The position numbers were made by a program, and so were the translations under genes. The notes below the pieces were generated by a model that was not told the DNA's origin, made no database searches, and worked only from the letters and a program-made list of their open reading frames with translations. Shown here piece by piece: positions 21,700 through 32,872 of a stretch of DNA of 64,000 nt (position 1 is the first letter of the stretch; each line of letters opens with the position of its first letter). This DNA is from Phascolarctos cinereus. Taxonomy: Eukaryota; Chordata; Mammalia; Diprotodontia; Phascolarctidae. Location of the stretch: contig NW_018344260.1 of the NCBI RefSeq assembly GCF_002099425.1, forward strand, positions 2,276,501 through 2,340,500, read 5' to 3'.

Positions 21700-22340
21700 T
21701 ATAGTCTGTCTTCCTAAACTTCATCTGGAACCCAGCCTAGATCCACCGAGCCCCCAGTCAGAACCTGCCCCTATCCCCACCCCTACCGTAACTCAGTTTC
21801 AGATTCTCAATTCTGGTCTTGACCCAATTGCAGCCCCCAACCCCACTCCCAACCCTGATCCCTATCCACAACCTTGTCCCAGATCCCCCACCTTGGCCCA
21901 GGCTCAACTCCAGATGCCTCACTGTGCTCGATTCCAACCCAGCCTCTAGATTCCCCTTAACTCTGACTCTGACCTTGTCCCACCCCCTCTCTATTACCTA
22001 GATTCAGAAGAGTTCTATTATAGGAGTCATAGGAACTGGGTTTAAATCCTGACCTTTTTATTTACTGCCTTTGTGACCTTAGGCAAATCATTTAACTTTT
22101 TCTGGGTCAAAATTTTCTCATCTCTAATGTCCTATGACCCTCCGCTCCTACCCAGACCCAGATTCTCCACTCTGACCAAAACCTAGATCCCTGACACAGA
22201 TTCAAATGTAGATCCTGAATCCTGACCCTTCAGATTCCCCCATCCTCACCTAGGCCCAGATTCCCCAACTTTGACACTGTGATCCAGGTTAGATGCAGCA
22301 TTACTGACCTTAACCCTCACCTTATATTCTGTTTCCCCCT
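21700..22340. repeat. Degenerate C/T-rich tract (CCxGACCCxGATTC-like)
   Basis: Imperfect repetition of 'AACCCTGATCC', 'CCCAGATTCCC' and 'TTGACCC' over about 600 bp, strongly pyrimidine-rich on the plus strand, interrupted by a MIR copy (about 22005-22130). Similar sequence recurs at about 25110-25420 and 26560-26660. Confidence 0.55.
22005..22130 (+). mobile_element. MIR SINE copy
   Basis: CTGGGTTTAAATCCTGACC, a TTTGTGACCTTAGGCAAATC core and TTTTCTCATCTCTAATG follow MIR order. It lies within the C/T-rich tract. Confidence 0.65.
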
Positions 22341-24380
22341 GTTTTAGTCTCCCTTCTTCCAACTCTATTTCAACCCTGCCTTCCTCCATCCTCTCATTGC
22401 CCCCTAATCTACCATCCTCCTGTTTCCTGTCTTCCTGTCTCCCATCCTGCTGTCTACTCCCCCCCACCAATCCCTGGGGCTTGGGGGAGTAGAGTTGCGG
22501 GGGTGGCTGCCATCGGAAGCTGCCTGAGCAGACACAGTGCCTGGCGCACACGTCACTGTCTCCCAGGGCCCATCTGTGCCAGCGGGAGATGGGGGCGTGG
22601 GAGGGGGTGGGGAGGTGAAGAGGGGGATGGGAGCACCTTGAGAGACAGAGGGGCCTTTAGGCAGACCAGGGAGATGGGATGGAGACTGCTTCCCCAAGGG
22701 CAGGGCTCTCATTATTTTTTCCATCCTCTTCTTTTTCCTAGGGGCAGGAGATTCAGACAAAAAGCAATATGCCCATTAGACTGAGCTGGAACCTGAGACC
22801 TTAAAAGTACCCGGTCCTGGATTACATTGTAGAGATGGAGGTGGGACCTGAATCCCAGAAGGTTTCTTAATTTGACCTACCCTCATTGACCACCATCTAT
22901 TTCTGTGGGGTTGGAGGTGGGGTTGGGAGTGGGATGAAATGGTGCAGGTGGTGGGAGATTGGGGGAAAAGGGAAGATGGGGTGAGGGAACAGAGACAAAA
23001 TAGGATAAAATCAAGTGAGAGGGAAGATGAAATGAGGAAGGTGATGGGGTTAAAAGGGTGATGTGGTGAGAGGTAGAGGATGGGGATGGGGACAAGACCT
23101 GGTACCAGTCTCCAGCTGTGAGTAAAGGTTATAAAGAGTTGTCCTTGAGTTGCTCCTCCCAGCTGCTTCCTATTTTGTTCTTCTCCCAGCTCCCAAATCC
23201 TCTAAGCCTGCTGCTCAACCTTTCTGATTTGGGGCCTTGATAATACTTGTTTGTGTATGTGTGTGTGCATGCCTTGGCCATGGCTGTGTGTGTGTGCCAA
23301 CGTGCTCATGTGCCTGTGTATGTCCAGCTTAGAGACATGTCAGTGTGTACTTACACAGCTAGGTCTCTCTATGTCTGTGCATAATGTACACCTGTGTGTA
23401 CCTGATAGAAATGCTAGTGTCTAGGCTGTTCTGCCCTGGGTATGCTTCTTTGACATTCTGGGCAAGGTGCTTAGATATAGGGCCTAGTGGGAGCTTTGGG
23501 AGAACTACGGCAGAGCAGATAGGCCAGTGGTAGGTAATAGGGTCAGGGCAGAAAGGTCAACTTCTAGGTTGTCTGGAACACACATGTCACTTAGCTGTGT
23601 ATGGGTAGGGCTGGGGGTTGAGAAAGAGGGCAAGTAGGGGAAGATGAGAACAGCGAATACTGGAGTGAAGGGGCAATGTGAGAACAGGATTTGTGTGAAC
23701 TTGTATCTGTTTTTCATCTTTTTCCCTGATGAATTGGGTCTCTGGTTACTAATCCCACTTGACTCTGACCCTGTGTATGTGATTAAATAAATCTGCCTAT
23801 GAGTATGTCTTTGTGTACCAGAGTGTGTGGTTTGTTAGTGATTGTGTGGTTATGTCACTGTGTAATTATGTGATTACATGTGTCTGTGTATAGATTATTG
23901 TCTCTGAGTCATCTGTGGTTGTGTATGATTTGTATGATGTGATATATCTATTATTTTGTGTCTGCTTGTTTGGTGGTTTGCCTGTGATTTACTTGTTGGT
24001 GATTTTGTGTAATTGTGTGTGCATGCAGCTTTCATGTATGGTTGTAGATCTGTGTGAAAGAGTGACTGTGAATATGTAAACATGTGTCAGTGACTATGTG
24101 TCTGTTATGACTATGTGATTGTGTGTGCAGCTGAGTGGATATATTATATGTGATTCGGCATATATGAGATTTGTAATGTGTGTAAGGGATGTCACCACTT
24201 CAGATCTTTGTGCCCCCATTTCTAGCCCCTTTGAAATTAGAAATGTTGGAGGTCTAAAGGTGGGAGCAGAGGGAAAGCTTCAGTGTGGGGCAAAGGACCA
24301 GGATATCATGAGTCCTGGGACCTGTCCATCTTTCTTCTCACTGCTTCTCCATCACTTCCTGAGTCCACCCCACATTTAGC
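22340..24380. other. Intergenic DNA with G/T-rich low-complexity stretches
   Basis: No gene is recognised. A Pro-rich minus-strand frame (22404-22760, 118 codons) has no family features. At about 23235-23420 and 23760-24190 the plus strand is dominated by TGTGTATGTGATT-type repetition, with a strong G+T bias. An old poly-purine stretch (about 22910-23100) also gives spurious frames. Confidence 0.6.
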
Positions 24381-24442
24381 GGGGGGCTCTGAGGGGGTGC
24401 TCAAGGGCCGCATCACCCAGCTTGTACTCAGCTTCCTACCAT

Positions 24443-24544
24443 GTTGCCATGGCAGTGGTTGCTAGGGGCTCCCACGGTTGCTAAGTTCTGGGGGCGGGAG
24501 AAGCAGCTGCCAAGGCCCTGGTTGCCAAGGGAGATGCAGCAACC
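24443..24544. promoter_or_regulatory. Cluster of RFX X-box-like sites
   Basis: Within 100 bp occur GTTGCCATGGCAG (24443-24455), GTTGCTAGG (24458-24466), GTTGCTAAG (24477-24485) and GTTGCCAAGG...CAGCAACC (24521-24544). The first and last resemble the palindromic X-box GTTRCC-N-GGYAAC bound by RFX factors. The cluster sits about 3.6 kb upstream of the DNAJB5 promoter in unique, GC-richer DNA, so an enhancer is plausible. Confidence 0.5.
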
Positions 24545-24559
24545 ATAGGGAGACGGAGA

Positions 24560-25640
24560 GTCGCCTGTGGCATTTTCCCCCAACCCTTTTTCTTTCAGCA
24601 CTGGCTGGGGGACTGTCTATCCCTCCTATCTGTCTATTTCCCCAGCCTGAGTCCAAATACATTGTCCTTACCTGCCCATTCTCAAAAAGGAATGAGCCTC
24701 AGCTCCTTCAAAGGGAAGAGGGAAGAACCAGGGAGCAGGGAAAAATTCAAGGGATTCCTTTCCATCATTGAAGGGATCATTATCTCCTCTATCTTATATC
24801 TGACCTCATTTCCCCAACTCAGCCCTGACCCAAGATGTGGTCGGGAAGCTTTGGTTTGGAAGGATAAGGCCTAATGTAGAGAAAAAACTCTATTCTACCC
24901 AATTTGATTCCCCTCCCTGAGGAGGGGCTAAATGTTAGGATTCTTGGATGCTGTTCATGCCCCTGGTGCTGGCTGAATCCCATTCCTGGCTGTTTGCAGT
25001 CTGTAATATGTCCCATCTCCCTCCACCACCTGTTTTTTCACCACCTTCCTTTCCCCTCTTCTAATTTACCAATAGAGGCCACATTGGAAAGGCTATAAGT
25101 TGACCTCTAACTCTGATTTTAGATTGCTTTGTAACGCCAGGATTGATCCTTAATCCTGGCCACATGTTATTTTATGAATTCCTTACATGTCTGATCCTTT
25201 AGCCTCAGTCACAGAATAATCACTGAACCTACACAATATACTCCTAATCCTGACCAATCTAATCTGATTCAAAATTAGCACTAATATAATCTATAGCCCA
25301 AGTCAGCTCTAGGGACTAACTCTAAGCCCCTAAATTAGGCCCTAATTCAGATCTTTGAGACTAAATATCATCTCCCTGATCCGGGTAAGAGGTTGACCCC
25401 TAAATTTGGCTACGACTTTATTCACTATCACCATCTACAGATGAACTAAGCCATTTATTAAATTCCAGGTACTACGCTCAGATTCAAAGCAAAAATGAAA
25501 GTCATTTGCTTCCTGAAGGAGGGAGCTGGGGGTTGGGGGAGATGGGGAGGAGTTGGAGGAGGGTATAACATGTATATACAACAAAATATATATGAAATAA
25601 GACATTAACACCAGGAGCATGACAGCATCCAAAAGTCCTA
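24560..25640. other. Intergenic DNA, no gene seen
   Basis: Unique-looking sequence. The part at about 25110-25420 repeats the CTAATCCTGACC/CTAAGCCCCTAA style of the C/T-rich tract. Short frames lack family features. Confidence 0.5.
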
Positions 25641-26205
25641 CTATTCAGCCGCCTTTCAGGGAGGAGGAGCAGTTGGAGGGCTAAACAGGGTAGAAACTGG
25701 GGGCATCGGGACAGGCTTCCTCTAGTAAGGGGCTCCTGAGCTGAGCTTTGAGGTATTCAATGAGATAGGGAAGGAGGGCATTTCAGTCACAGGAGACAGC
25801 CCAAGCAAAGTCATAGGAAAGGGAGAAGGAATGTTGTTTACATTTGGCTGGAATGTTGAGTGAGGGAGAGAGTAATGAGAAATAAGTCTGGAAAGGTAGG
25901 CCAGAGGCAGATAGTGAAGGGCTTGATAAACCAAATGGAAGGGCTTGCATTTGGTCCTACGGACAAGAGGCAGCTGCTGTAAGAGCTTTTTGAGCAGGGG
26001 AGTGACTTGGTCAGACCTGTGCTTTAGGCAGCTGTGTGGAGGATGGGTTGGAGGGTGGGAGAGACCCTCCCAGTAACAGGGAGACCTGTTGAGCTATTGT
26101 AATAGTGCAAGTGAGAGGTGATATGGGTCTGAATTGTGACCATGTGAATGAAGAGTGATATGAGATGTATTGCAGAGACAGAATTGACAAGGTTTGGTAA
26201 CTAAT
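25640..26205 (-). mobile_element. L2 LINE, 3' part of ORF2
   Basis: The reverse complement gives typical L2 text: a 'CTATTACAATAGCTCAACAG' segment, TGACCAAGTCACTCCCCTGC and the 'CTACCTTTCCAGACTTATTT' part. The plus strand shows the matching AGCAGGGGAGTGACTTGGTC. Frames are broken. Confidence 0.75.
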
Positions 26206-26846
26206 TGCCCTCATCTACCAGTCCAAAGATCATTCACATTTGAATTTTTAGCTTCAGCTCATTTATATAGAGAGCTCAGATCTCAGTCAGACAGAGGTCT
26301 TCGAAGTGCTCCCAGACCCTGATGCTTTCAAATCAGAACAAGTAGATACACAGTTACAGGTACAGTATATCATGCACCCAAACGTATGAAACATGCACCG
26401 TCCAGAGACAACTCAAAGACAATAATGCTTACACACAAACACATAAAATCATGCACATTATACCCAGGCACAGCCACACAATCAGACATGTTCTTTCTCA
26501 AAATCAATAAGCTGTCCTTTCAGAGTCCAGTAGAAAATGATGTGTAAACTGATGACATGAACTGCTTTGCAACTGAGGATTTGATCTCTAACCCTGGGCT
26601 CAGAGTAATCCCTAAGCTCACATACCGACCACTAACCCCATTCACACACTAATCCTTGTATCTACCGGATGTCATGGTATTGGTCATGAAGGAACACAGC
26701 CAGAGATGGCTCAGCGCAAATCTATTCCCAATTTTGAAAAAAAAAATAACTGTATAATAATGAAACTTGTTGCCCACAATTGCCTGGACATAACATTGAT
26801 TCACAAAAATTAAATGTGGGAACAGAATGAGATAAATATCTTCCTG

Positions 26847-27115
26847 GAGGCAGCTAGGTGGCACAGTGGATAGTGCTGGTCCTGGAGCTGGGAAGACCTG
26901 AGTTCAAATATGGCCTCCAATACTTAATAGTTGTATAATCCTGGGCAGGTTCTTAACCTCTGTCTGCCTCAGTTTCCTCAACTGCAAAGTGGGAATAATA
27001 ATCACAGCATCTACCTCCCAGGGTGGTTGTTGTGAGAATCAGATGAAATAATATTTGTGAAGTACTTAGCCCCAGTACCCGACACATACTAGGCACTTAA
27101 TAAATATATATTCCA
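26847..27115 (+). mobile_element. MAR1-type SINE, near full length
   Basis: Head GGCAGCTAGGTGGCACAGTG, middle GACCTGAGTTCAAATATGGC, CTCAGTTTCCTCAACTGC, CTACCTCCCAGGGTGGTTG and tail TAGGCACTTAATAAATATAT. It is one of the most complete copies of this family here. Confidence 0.85.
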
Positions 27116-27119
27116 TCCA

Positions 27120-28030
27120 TCCTTCGTACCCAATATGTCTGTCTGCTCCTGGAGTTGTCCAGAAGATGCTTTCAGTGAGCTTACAGAAGATGAGCTCATA
27201 TCCACTACTTTTATTCAATTACCAAAAGCAGCCTTTGTGTCTACCTGTGCAGTAGTCATCAGAACTCCAAATATAAAACAATAGTAGTGGGACAGTGACT
27301 TGTGCCCAGACTATTTCTATCTGAATTGAATACAAAAAGATGATGAGATGAATGATAATAATATCAATAATACAAGGACCTGTGATTTCACTGGTGTGAG
27401 TACTCTATCCATTCACTAACACCACTATCTCTCCACATCCACATAAATGGTCTTCTTGGGTTGCTATGGCCAACCATTCCATAAAGATCTTTGAGGAAAT
27501 GGTTTGTAGTGTATCCTTCAGTCCTTTCAAATAGGACAGAAACTTATCAGTGGAAGCTAAGAGTGTTTTAATCAGACATCTAATAGCACGTCTTCCTTTT
27601 ATGTCTTCAATTGGCTTTCCCCCACACTGACTCCAAGACATCCTCTGTCTTCCTTACTGAGATCATCTGCAAAAAAGGGAACAAGAAGGAGACAAGAATT
27701 CATGATGATCCTGATAGTAAATCGGCTTTTTGAACTCAAGAGAACAAGTGGAATTTGATGATAAAGTCTAGTCATGCTGAGAGTAGAACCCAGGAGGCCA
27801 CAGAGAAAGGCCTATGCCATGAGAAGAAGCAGAGGAACAAAAGACAGGAAGAACTTGGAGGCAACAAGGGTGAATTTTAGAAGGAAATTAAGAACTTTTC
27901 AGATGTATATTCATCAGTCTCACAGAAGGATATGCAATGATCCCGTATAAATTGACTGGATCTTGCGATCACCCTTGCTGCTATGCTGTCTGGAACAACA
28001 TGCCTTGCCATCCACTCTGCAGCACCCTCT
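27120..28030. other. Intergenic DNA, nature unclear
   Basis: Mostly unique. A GACCTGTGATTTCACTGGTG segment at about 27379 recurs with small changes at about 32005, so part may belong to an unnamed old repeat. A 78-codon minus-strand frame (27405-27641) has no recognisable family. Confidence 0.4.
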
Positions 28031-28200
28031 CTAGTCCATCTCTGGCCTGCAGTTGAATTCTCCCCCTTGTTAGAATGTAAGCTTCTTAATGGCAAGGATT
28101 ATCTCAATTTTGTATTTGTATCCCTAAAGCTTAACAAAGTGCTCTGTATAAAGTAAGCACTTGATGCATGCTTTTTCATTCATTTGTTCAGGCATGCATG
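28030..28200 (+). mobile_element. L2 LINE 3' end fragment
   Basis: TTAGAATGTAAGCTTCTTAA, ATTTTGTATTTGTATCCC and an AGTAAGCACTTGATGCATGC tail. It passes directly into a CATG/ATTC microsatellite. Confidence 0.7.
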
Positions 28201-28228
28201 CATGCATGCATTCATTTATTCATTCATC
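28192..28228. repeat. (CATG)n/(ATTC)n microsatellite
   Basis: About four CATG units followed by ATTC units, at the end of an L2 tail, where such tetranucleotides commonly grow. Confidence 0.85.
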
Positions 28229-28439
28229 TCTGGGTCAACCTTTTGACAGGGAGCATCTCCAGACATAGCTAGTGTGGCACTTAGACATATGGAGTCCATT
28301 GCCATTGCTGCATCTTTATTTGAAGGCTTTTCAGTTTGATTGGATCAAGATTTTGTGCTTTGCTGGCATAACCTTTGAGAACCCAGGACCACTTCCACTG
28401 ACAGCATAAGGCATCAGAACAGGGCTTTGGTGAAACAAA

Positions 28440-28705
28440 ATAATAATAAATCATGTTATATAGTTAGATGGTTTACAAAGCATTTCAAAATGCATTATTG
28501 AATGAGTATACTTTTCATTTTGAATATGTATCTCATTTTATTTCATATCAAACCTGTGAAGAAAGTAATATAATTATTATCCCTGTTTTTCAAATTGAGG
28601 AAACAGACTCAAAGAAGTAAGTAATTTGCCCAAGTAACATAGTGGAAGAACCAGGATTCAAACCCAAGTCTTTTGACTAAAAGTCTATTGCCCTTTACAC
28701 TATAG
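28440..28705 (-). mobile_element. MIR-type SINE copy
   Basis: Reverse MIR: TTTTTCAAATTGAGGAAACA, AAGTAATTTGCCCAAGTAAC and GATTCAAACCCAAGTC. The left boundary in AT-rich sequence is approximate. Confidence 0.65.
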
Positions 28706-28796
28706 CCCTCAATGATCTGCAATCAAGCCTTCCTGCCTCTTCAAAATTATCTTTTCCAAGAAGCTTCTCGAGATTAATTTGAAGATGATCCAAATG

Positions 28797-28846
28797 TTCA
28801 TTCATTCATTCACTCATTCATTTATTCATTCATTCACTCATTCAAG
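28797..28846. repeat. (TTCA)n-rich microsatellite
   Basis: TTCATTCATTCACTCATTCA repeated with small changes over 50 bp. Confidence 0.85.
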
Positions 28847-28896
28847 AAATAGTGATAGAGTGCCTACCTTGTGTGCTGAATATGCTATCATCACCC

Positions 28897-28898
<2 letters not shown>

Positions 28899-28939
<41 letters not shown>
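28899..28939. repeat. (TG)n microsatellite
   Basis: About 20 uninterrupted TG units. Confidence 0.95.
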
Positions 28940-28941
<2 letters not shown>

Positions 28942-29306
28942 GTGTCTGCCTGTAAGTCTGTATCTGCTGGAGATTTTACTCTCCCAAGCTTGTTAGCAGG
29001 GACTGGTTATTTTGGCAGCTCTGGACAAATCATCAAACTGTGGAACTCCTTGTGGAACTCCGTTGTTTTCCCTTCAGGCAGAGAAGGATAAGTCAAGGGT
29101 ATCTATTGGGGGAGGTCAGAAGATGGGATGGTGTCTACAATTAGGACTAACTTCAGAGATGGGTACTCTTTAGCCTGGGAAGTGGAAAACCAAGAAGGTT
29201 CAGGATCACAGTCCAAAGAATTAGAAAGAAGATGGAATGGACTTGGTTCCCAAACTCTAGAATCCCAAATCTCTATCTCCAACTTCAGTCTCTTCCTTGA
29301 GCTAGG

Positions 29307-29362
<56 letters not shown>
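29307..29362. repeat. (TATC)n microsatellite
   Basis: About 14 uninterrupted TATC/CTAT units, likely polymorphic in length. They create an Ile-Tyr-Leu-Ser run in one spurious frame. Confidence 0.95.
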
Positions 29363-29363
<1 letters not shown>

Positions 29364-29459
29364 CTGGAGTTCGACCTACCTCAAGGCTCAAAATTTTTTC
29401 CTAGGTATGTTTGCCTAAATCTACTTAAGTTGATGGAACTACAGTTCTCCCAGTTACCC

Positions 29460-30245
29460 AGGCTCAACATTTTGAATCCATTCTTGACTAGTCCTTCATT
29501 TTCACTTCCCATGCCATATAATTAGTTGTCAAATTCTATTGATTCTGCCTCAATGATATCTCCCTTTTCATCTCTTTCTTTCTACTCTTAATGGGTCTTC
29601 CTGACTCCAATATCTATCTTCCTTTTGAAATCTACCCTCCACACAGTTGCCAAAATAATCTTTCTGATACCCGCTCGATCATGTCCCCTCTCTGCTCAAA
29701 AACTTCTAATGGCTCACTATTACCAACTAGGGTAAGAGGTTGAGAGCTGGGAAGAGAACATTCTTTATATGGGCATTCAGAAGTTTTCACTTCTGGGCAC
29801 AACTACACTCATGAAGTTATCTCTATCCGTCAAACCCACAAGCTCTCTTATTTTTCACCAGGCTTCCGGACTTCTCCATCATGCTCCCTTCCATTTCAGC
29901 TTCCTTATATGTGTTGTTTTCACCATTAGAATGTAAGTTCCTTGAGGGCAGGAACTGTTTTTTTTTTGCTTGTATTTGTATTACCAGTGCTTAGCACATA
30001 GTAAGCATTTAATAAATGTTTGTTGACTTGACTTGGCTTGAAGAGAGTTTTCCCTCCTCATATCCTCTAGGCCTTCCTATTTCACCTATTTCACACAATG
30101 CTTTTGAAACTTGTATTATTTGTGAGTATGCTTTTACCATTTTAGTAGATTGTAAGCTAGGGCAAAGACTATTTTATATCTATCCTCAGTGCCTAGCACA
30201 ATTCCTTGTATATAGTAAGTAAATGCCTAACAAATGTTTGTTAAC
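29460..30245 (+). mobile_element. L2 LINE 3' ends (one long, one short piece)
   Basis: 29460-30015 carries TTGCCAAAATAATCTTTCTG, TCATGTCCCCTCTCTGCTCA and the terminus TAATAAATGTTTGTTGACTT. A second 3' end (about 30060-30245) repeats the TTGTAAGCTAGGGCAAAGAC and TGCCTAACAAATGTTTGTTA parts. Both are truncated copies. Confidence 0.7.
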
Positions 30246-30332
30246 TTTAATTGATACTAGAACTGGGGTGGATGGCAGTGTCTCCTTAAAATTTAAAGGA
30301 GGTCATTTCAGGACAAATAACAACAATACATA

Positions 30333-30389
30333 CTTTCTTCTTCCTTCCTTCCTTCCTCCTTCCTCCTCCTCCTTCTTCTTCTCTCTCTT
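30333..30389. repeat. (TTCC)n/(TCC)n tract
   Basis: A pure pyrimidine stretch of TTCC and TCC units, about 57 bp. Confidence 0.85.
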
Positions 30390-30511
30390 GAACTTACTTA
30401 ATTTCCTCATATGTAGACTACTAGAATTGTTACTGTAATAGGTTTACTCATCTCCAGTCTTTTACCCTTCCAACCCATCCTATACAGTGCCATCAAATTA
30501 ATCTTCCTATT

Positions 30512-30640
30512 GCAGATACTGAGAGACAGCATAGTGTAACAGAAAGCTGGTATAGTATTAGGAAGTCCTGGGTTCAAACTCTACCTCTGAAACATACTGA
30601 CTAGTAAAGTAATCTAACCTCTCAGGGCTTCAGATAATTG
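30512..30640 (+). mobile_element. MIR SINE copy
   Basis: AGACAGCATAGTGTAACAGA, CTGGGTTCAAACTCTACC and CTAACCTCTCAGGGCTTCAG follow the MIR plan. Confidence 0.7.
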
Positions 30641-30724
30641 TCTAAGACTATACATTGTAGGGCAGGTAGAAAGAGCTTCCTCATTCAGAGGAAATCCAGT
30701 GAAATTACAAGTTTGGTTAAAAAA

Positions 30725-31145
30725 ACTACATGCCAGTGCCCTTGCTCAGAAACCTTCAGTGGCTTTATATTGTCTATAGGAAAAAGTCAAACTACTTGCC
30801 TAGGCTCTTTAGGGTCAGACTCCAAGCTAACTTTCCAATCTTATCTCCTACTGCTTCTTAATGCAGACCCTCCACTTCAGTCAGCCTGGCCTATTTCCTA
30901 AATACATCTTGTGTTCTCTTAATTAACTCTTCCCCTATGCTGTGCCCATAGCTGAAGTGCCCTTCCTCCTTTCCATTCTCTGTTGACCCAAATTCTGCCC
31001 ATTCTTTAAGGTCCAATTGAAGTTCCATCTCCTCCATCTCCTCCTCCACCTCCTCCTGACCACTCCGGCCAGTGCCAATCTCTTCCTCTGAAATTCTAGG
31101 GCACTTACTCTCTCTCTCTCTCTCCTTACCATTCACTAGCACTTA
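30725..31145 (+). mobile_element. L2 LINE ORF2 end and 3' fragment
   Basis: CTTCAGTGGCTTTATATTGT, the CCAAGCTAACTTTCCAATCT segment and AAGGTCCAATTGAAGTTCCA are in L2 order. Short TCC and TC runs (about 31025-31050 and 31110-31125) lie within it. Confidence 0.6.
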
Positions 31146-31247
31146 GCATGCACTGCTCAGAATTGGTATTTCACTTTCTGGGTCTTTCTATGTTTCCCCT
31201 CCCCTCCCCTACTAAACTGTGGCCTCCTGAGAGGAAGAGGGAACTAG

Positions 31248-31480
31248 CAGGTCCAGTGGATAGAGCATTGGGCTGGAAGTCAGGAAGCCCTGCGTTCAGA
31301 TATGACCTCAGATACTTACTGGCTGTGTGACCCTTGGCAAGTAACTTGACCTCTGTCTTCTTCAGCTTCTTCAACTATAAAATGGGGATAATAATAGCAC
31401 CCACCTTCCAGGATTGTTGTAATGAGCAGTTAGCATAGAACCTGGCATGCAATAGATGCTCAATAAATGCATATTTCCTT
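31248..31480 (+). mobile_element. MAR1-type SINE
   Basis: GTGGATAGAGCATTGGGCTG, TGTGTGACCCTTGGCAAGTA, AAATGGGGATAATAATAGCA and an AGATGCTCAATAAATGCA tail. Confidence 0.8.
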
Positions 31481-31788
31481 CCTTTTTAGACCGTTAAGTG
31501 CCAAGCTCAATGCTTTGCCCGTAGTAGGTGCAAATAACAGATTAAATGAATAAGATAGTGGCACAAGCTGAAAATATAAACATTTAAAGATATATCTGCT
31601 TAAATGAATAGGTGATATTAGATCTTCAATAGGTAAAATTCCAGGGGAGTTTGGAACTCTTATGAAAATGATATCATAGAGGGAAGCTACTACCTTCCCC
31701 AATAAAATGCCCCTGTCAAAATCAGACTACTGGACTGGAAGGAACCCAAATCCCAACATAGTGATAGTGAAGACAGTACCAAAGATTG

Positions 31789-31802
31789 TCACCAGAGGGC
31801 AC
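31789..31802 (+). promoter_or_regulatory. CTCF-like motif
   Basis: TCACCAGAGGGCAC agrees with the CTCF core at 13 of 14 positions. It is in unique sequence between a SINE and an old repeat. Confidence 0.45.
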
Positions 31803-31994
31803 CCAGAGCCCAGTCCCTAACTGGCTCTCTGTTGTCCTGAGGTTTGGATGAATGAATGAATGATGAATTCTGCAAAGCTCCTCTGTTCTCTAGGATTGAG
31901 TCCTCTTCCCTGCAGGCCAAGCATGGGTGACTGGAAGGAGATGGAAGCCATGTGGAAGAAGGGAGAAAAGGTTTGAGGTTGTTAGGGCACTTTT

Positions 31995-32400
31995 TTTCTT
32001 ACTAGATCTGTGATTTCATTGGTGTGCAGAGCTCCCAGGTGAGGAACTCCCTTTGCCAGTGGAGATTGGCACTTTCTCAGAAATCTAGAGACTTTGTGAA
32101 TTGCCTGGAATACTGAGAGATTAAATGACTTGCCCAGGGTTACATGGCCACTATATGGTAGAGGGGGGACATCAAACTTACTGACTCTGAGGCCAGCTCC
32201 CACTGATTTAGAACTAGAGGTGACTTCAGAGACCATCTAGCCTAACTGACTTCTTTTACAGATGAGGGAGACCCTCACTGAGACCCTTAGACCCACAGAG
32301 GTCAAATTATCTGTCCAAGGTCACACAGGTAGTAAAAGGTAGGAAATTAATACAGACCTTCTGGCTCCAATGCTCTATCCACCATGCATATTTCCTTTCT
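31995..32400 (-). mobile_element. Old MIR-core SINEs (two copies in reverse)
   Basis: About 31995-32205 has AAATGACTTGCCCAGGGTTA and begins with GATCTGTGATTTCATTGGTG, a head shared with about 27379. About 32235-32395 has TCTGTCCAAGGTCACACAGG and CCAATGCTCTATCCACC. Both are diverged. Confidence 0.55.
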
Positions 32401-32589
32401 GTTTGGGCACTTTTTAGGACACTAGTACCGCTCATGACAGAGAAGAGAGCTGGGAACTAGGTTAGGAAGAAGGTTGAAAGGATTAAAATCTTTACACTCC
32501 TGAATTTCTCCCCAACTTCTGCAAGAAAGAGAATGTGTCCCCCTAGTTCCTGCCAGCTCATATTTATTTGGGTACAAGGTACAGTTTAC

Positions 32590-32748
32590 TTTACTTTTCT
32601 TTTTTTGCTTTTTAGTGAGGCAATGAGGGTTAAGTGACTTGCCCAGGGTCACACGGCTAGGAAGTGTCAAATGTCTGAGGCTGGTTTTGAACTCAGGTCC
32701 TTCTGACTCCAAGGCGAGAGCTCTATCCACTGTGCCACCTAGCTGCCC
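32590..32748 (-). mobile_element. Marsupial tRNA-type SINE with target-site duplication
   Basis: Reverse SINE: A-rich tail at left, AAGTGACTTGCCCAGGGTCA, and the head complement TGTGCCACCTAGCTGCCCC. It is flanked by an identical 15-bp duplication, CAAGGTACAGTTTAC, at 32575-32589 and 32749-32763. Confidence 0.9.
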
Positions 32749-32779
32749 CAAGGTACAGTTTACAAAATAGTTTTCCTCA

Positions 32780-32872
32780 CCACAGTCTTGGGAAATATCT
32801 CTGGGTTTGGAGTTAGTGACTCTGGGTTGAAATCTTGGCTTTGCCACTTACTGCCTTGATCACTATGTGACT
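32780..32872 (+). mobile_element. MIR SINE, left part (split by an L1)
   Basis: GAGTTAGTGACTCTGGGTTG and CTTTGCCACTTACTGCC are the MIR head and middle. The copy continues after the L1 at 34463 (ACTTTGGGCAAACCATTG). Confidence 0.7.

Noticed and set aside
22404-22760. 118-codon minus-strand frame starting MSESPAPRKKKRMEK
   Set aside because: No splice context, no recognised domain and a Pro-rich composition. Left as non-coding, though a lineage-specific exon cannot be excluded.
27405-27641. 78-codon minus-strand frame
   Set aside because: Reads protein-like but matches nothing I know and lies beside a possible old repeat. Not supported.
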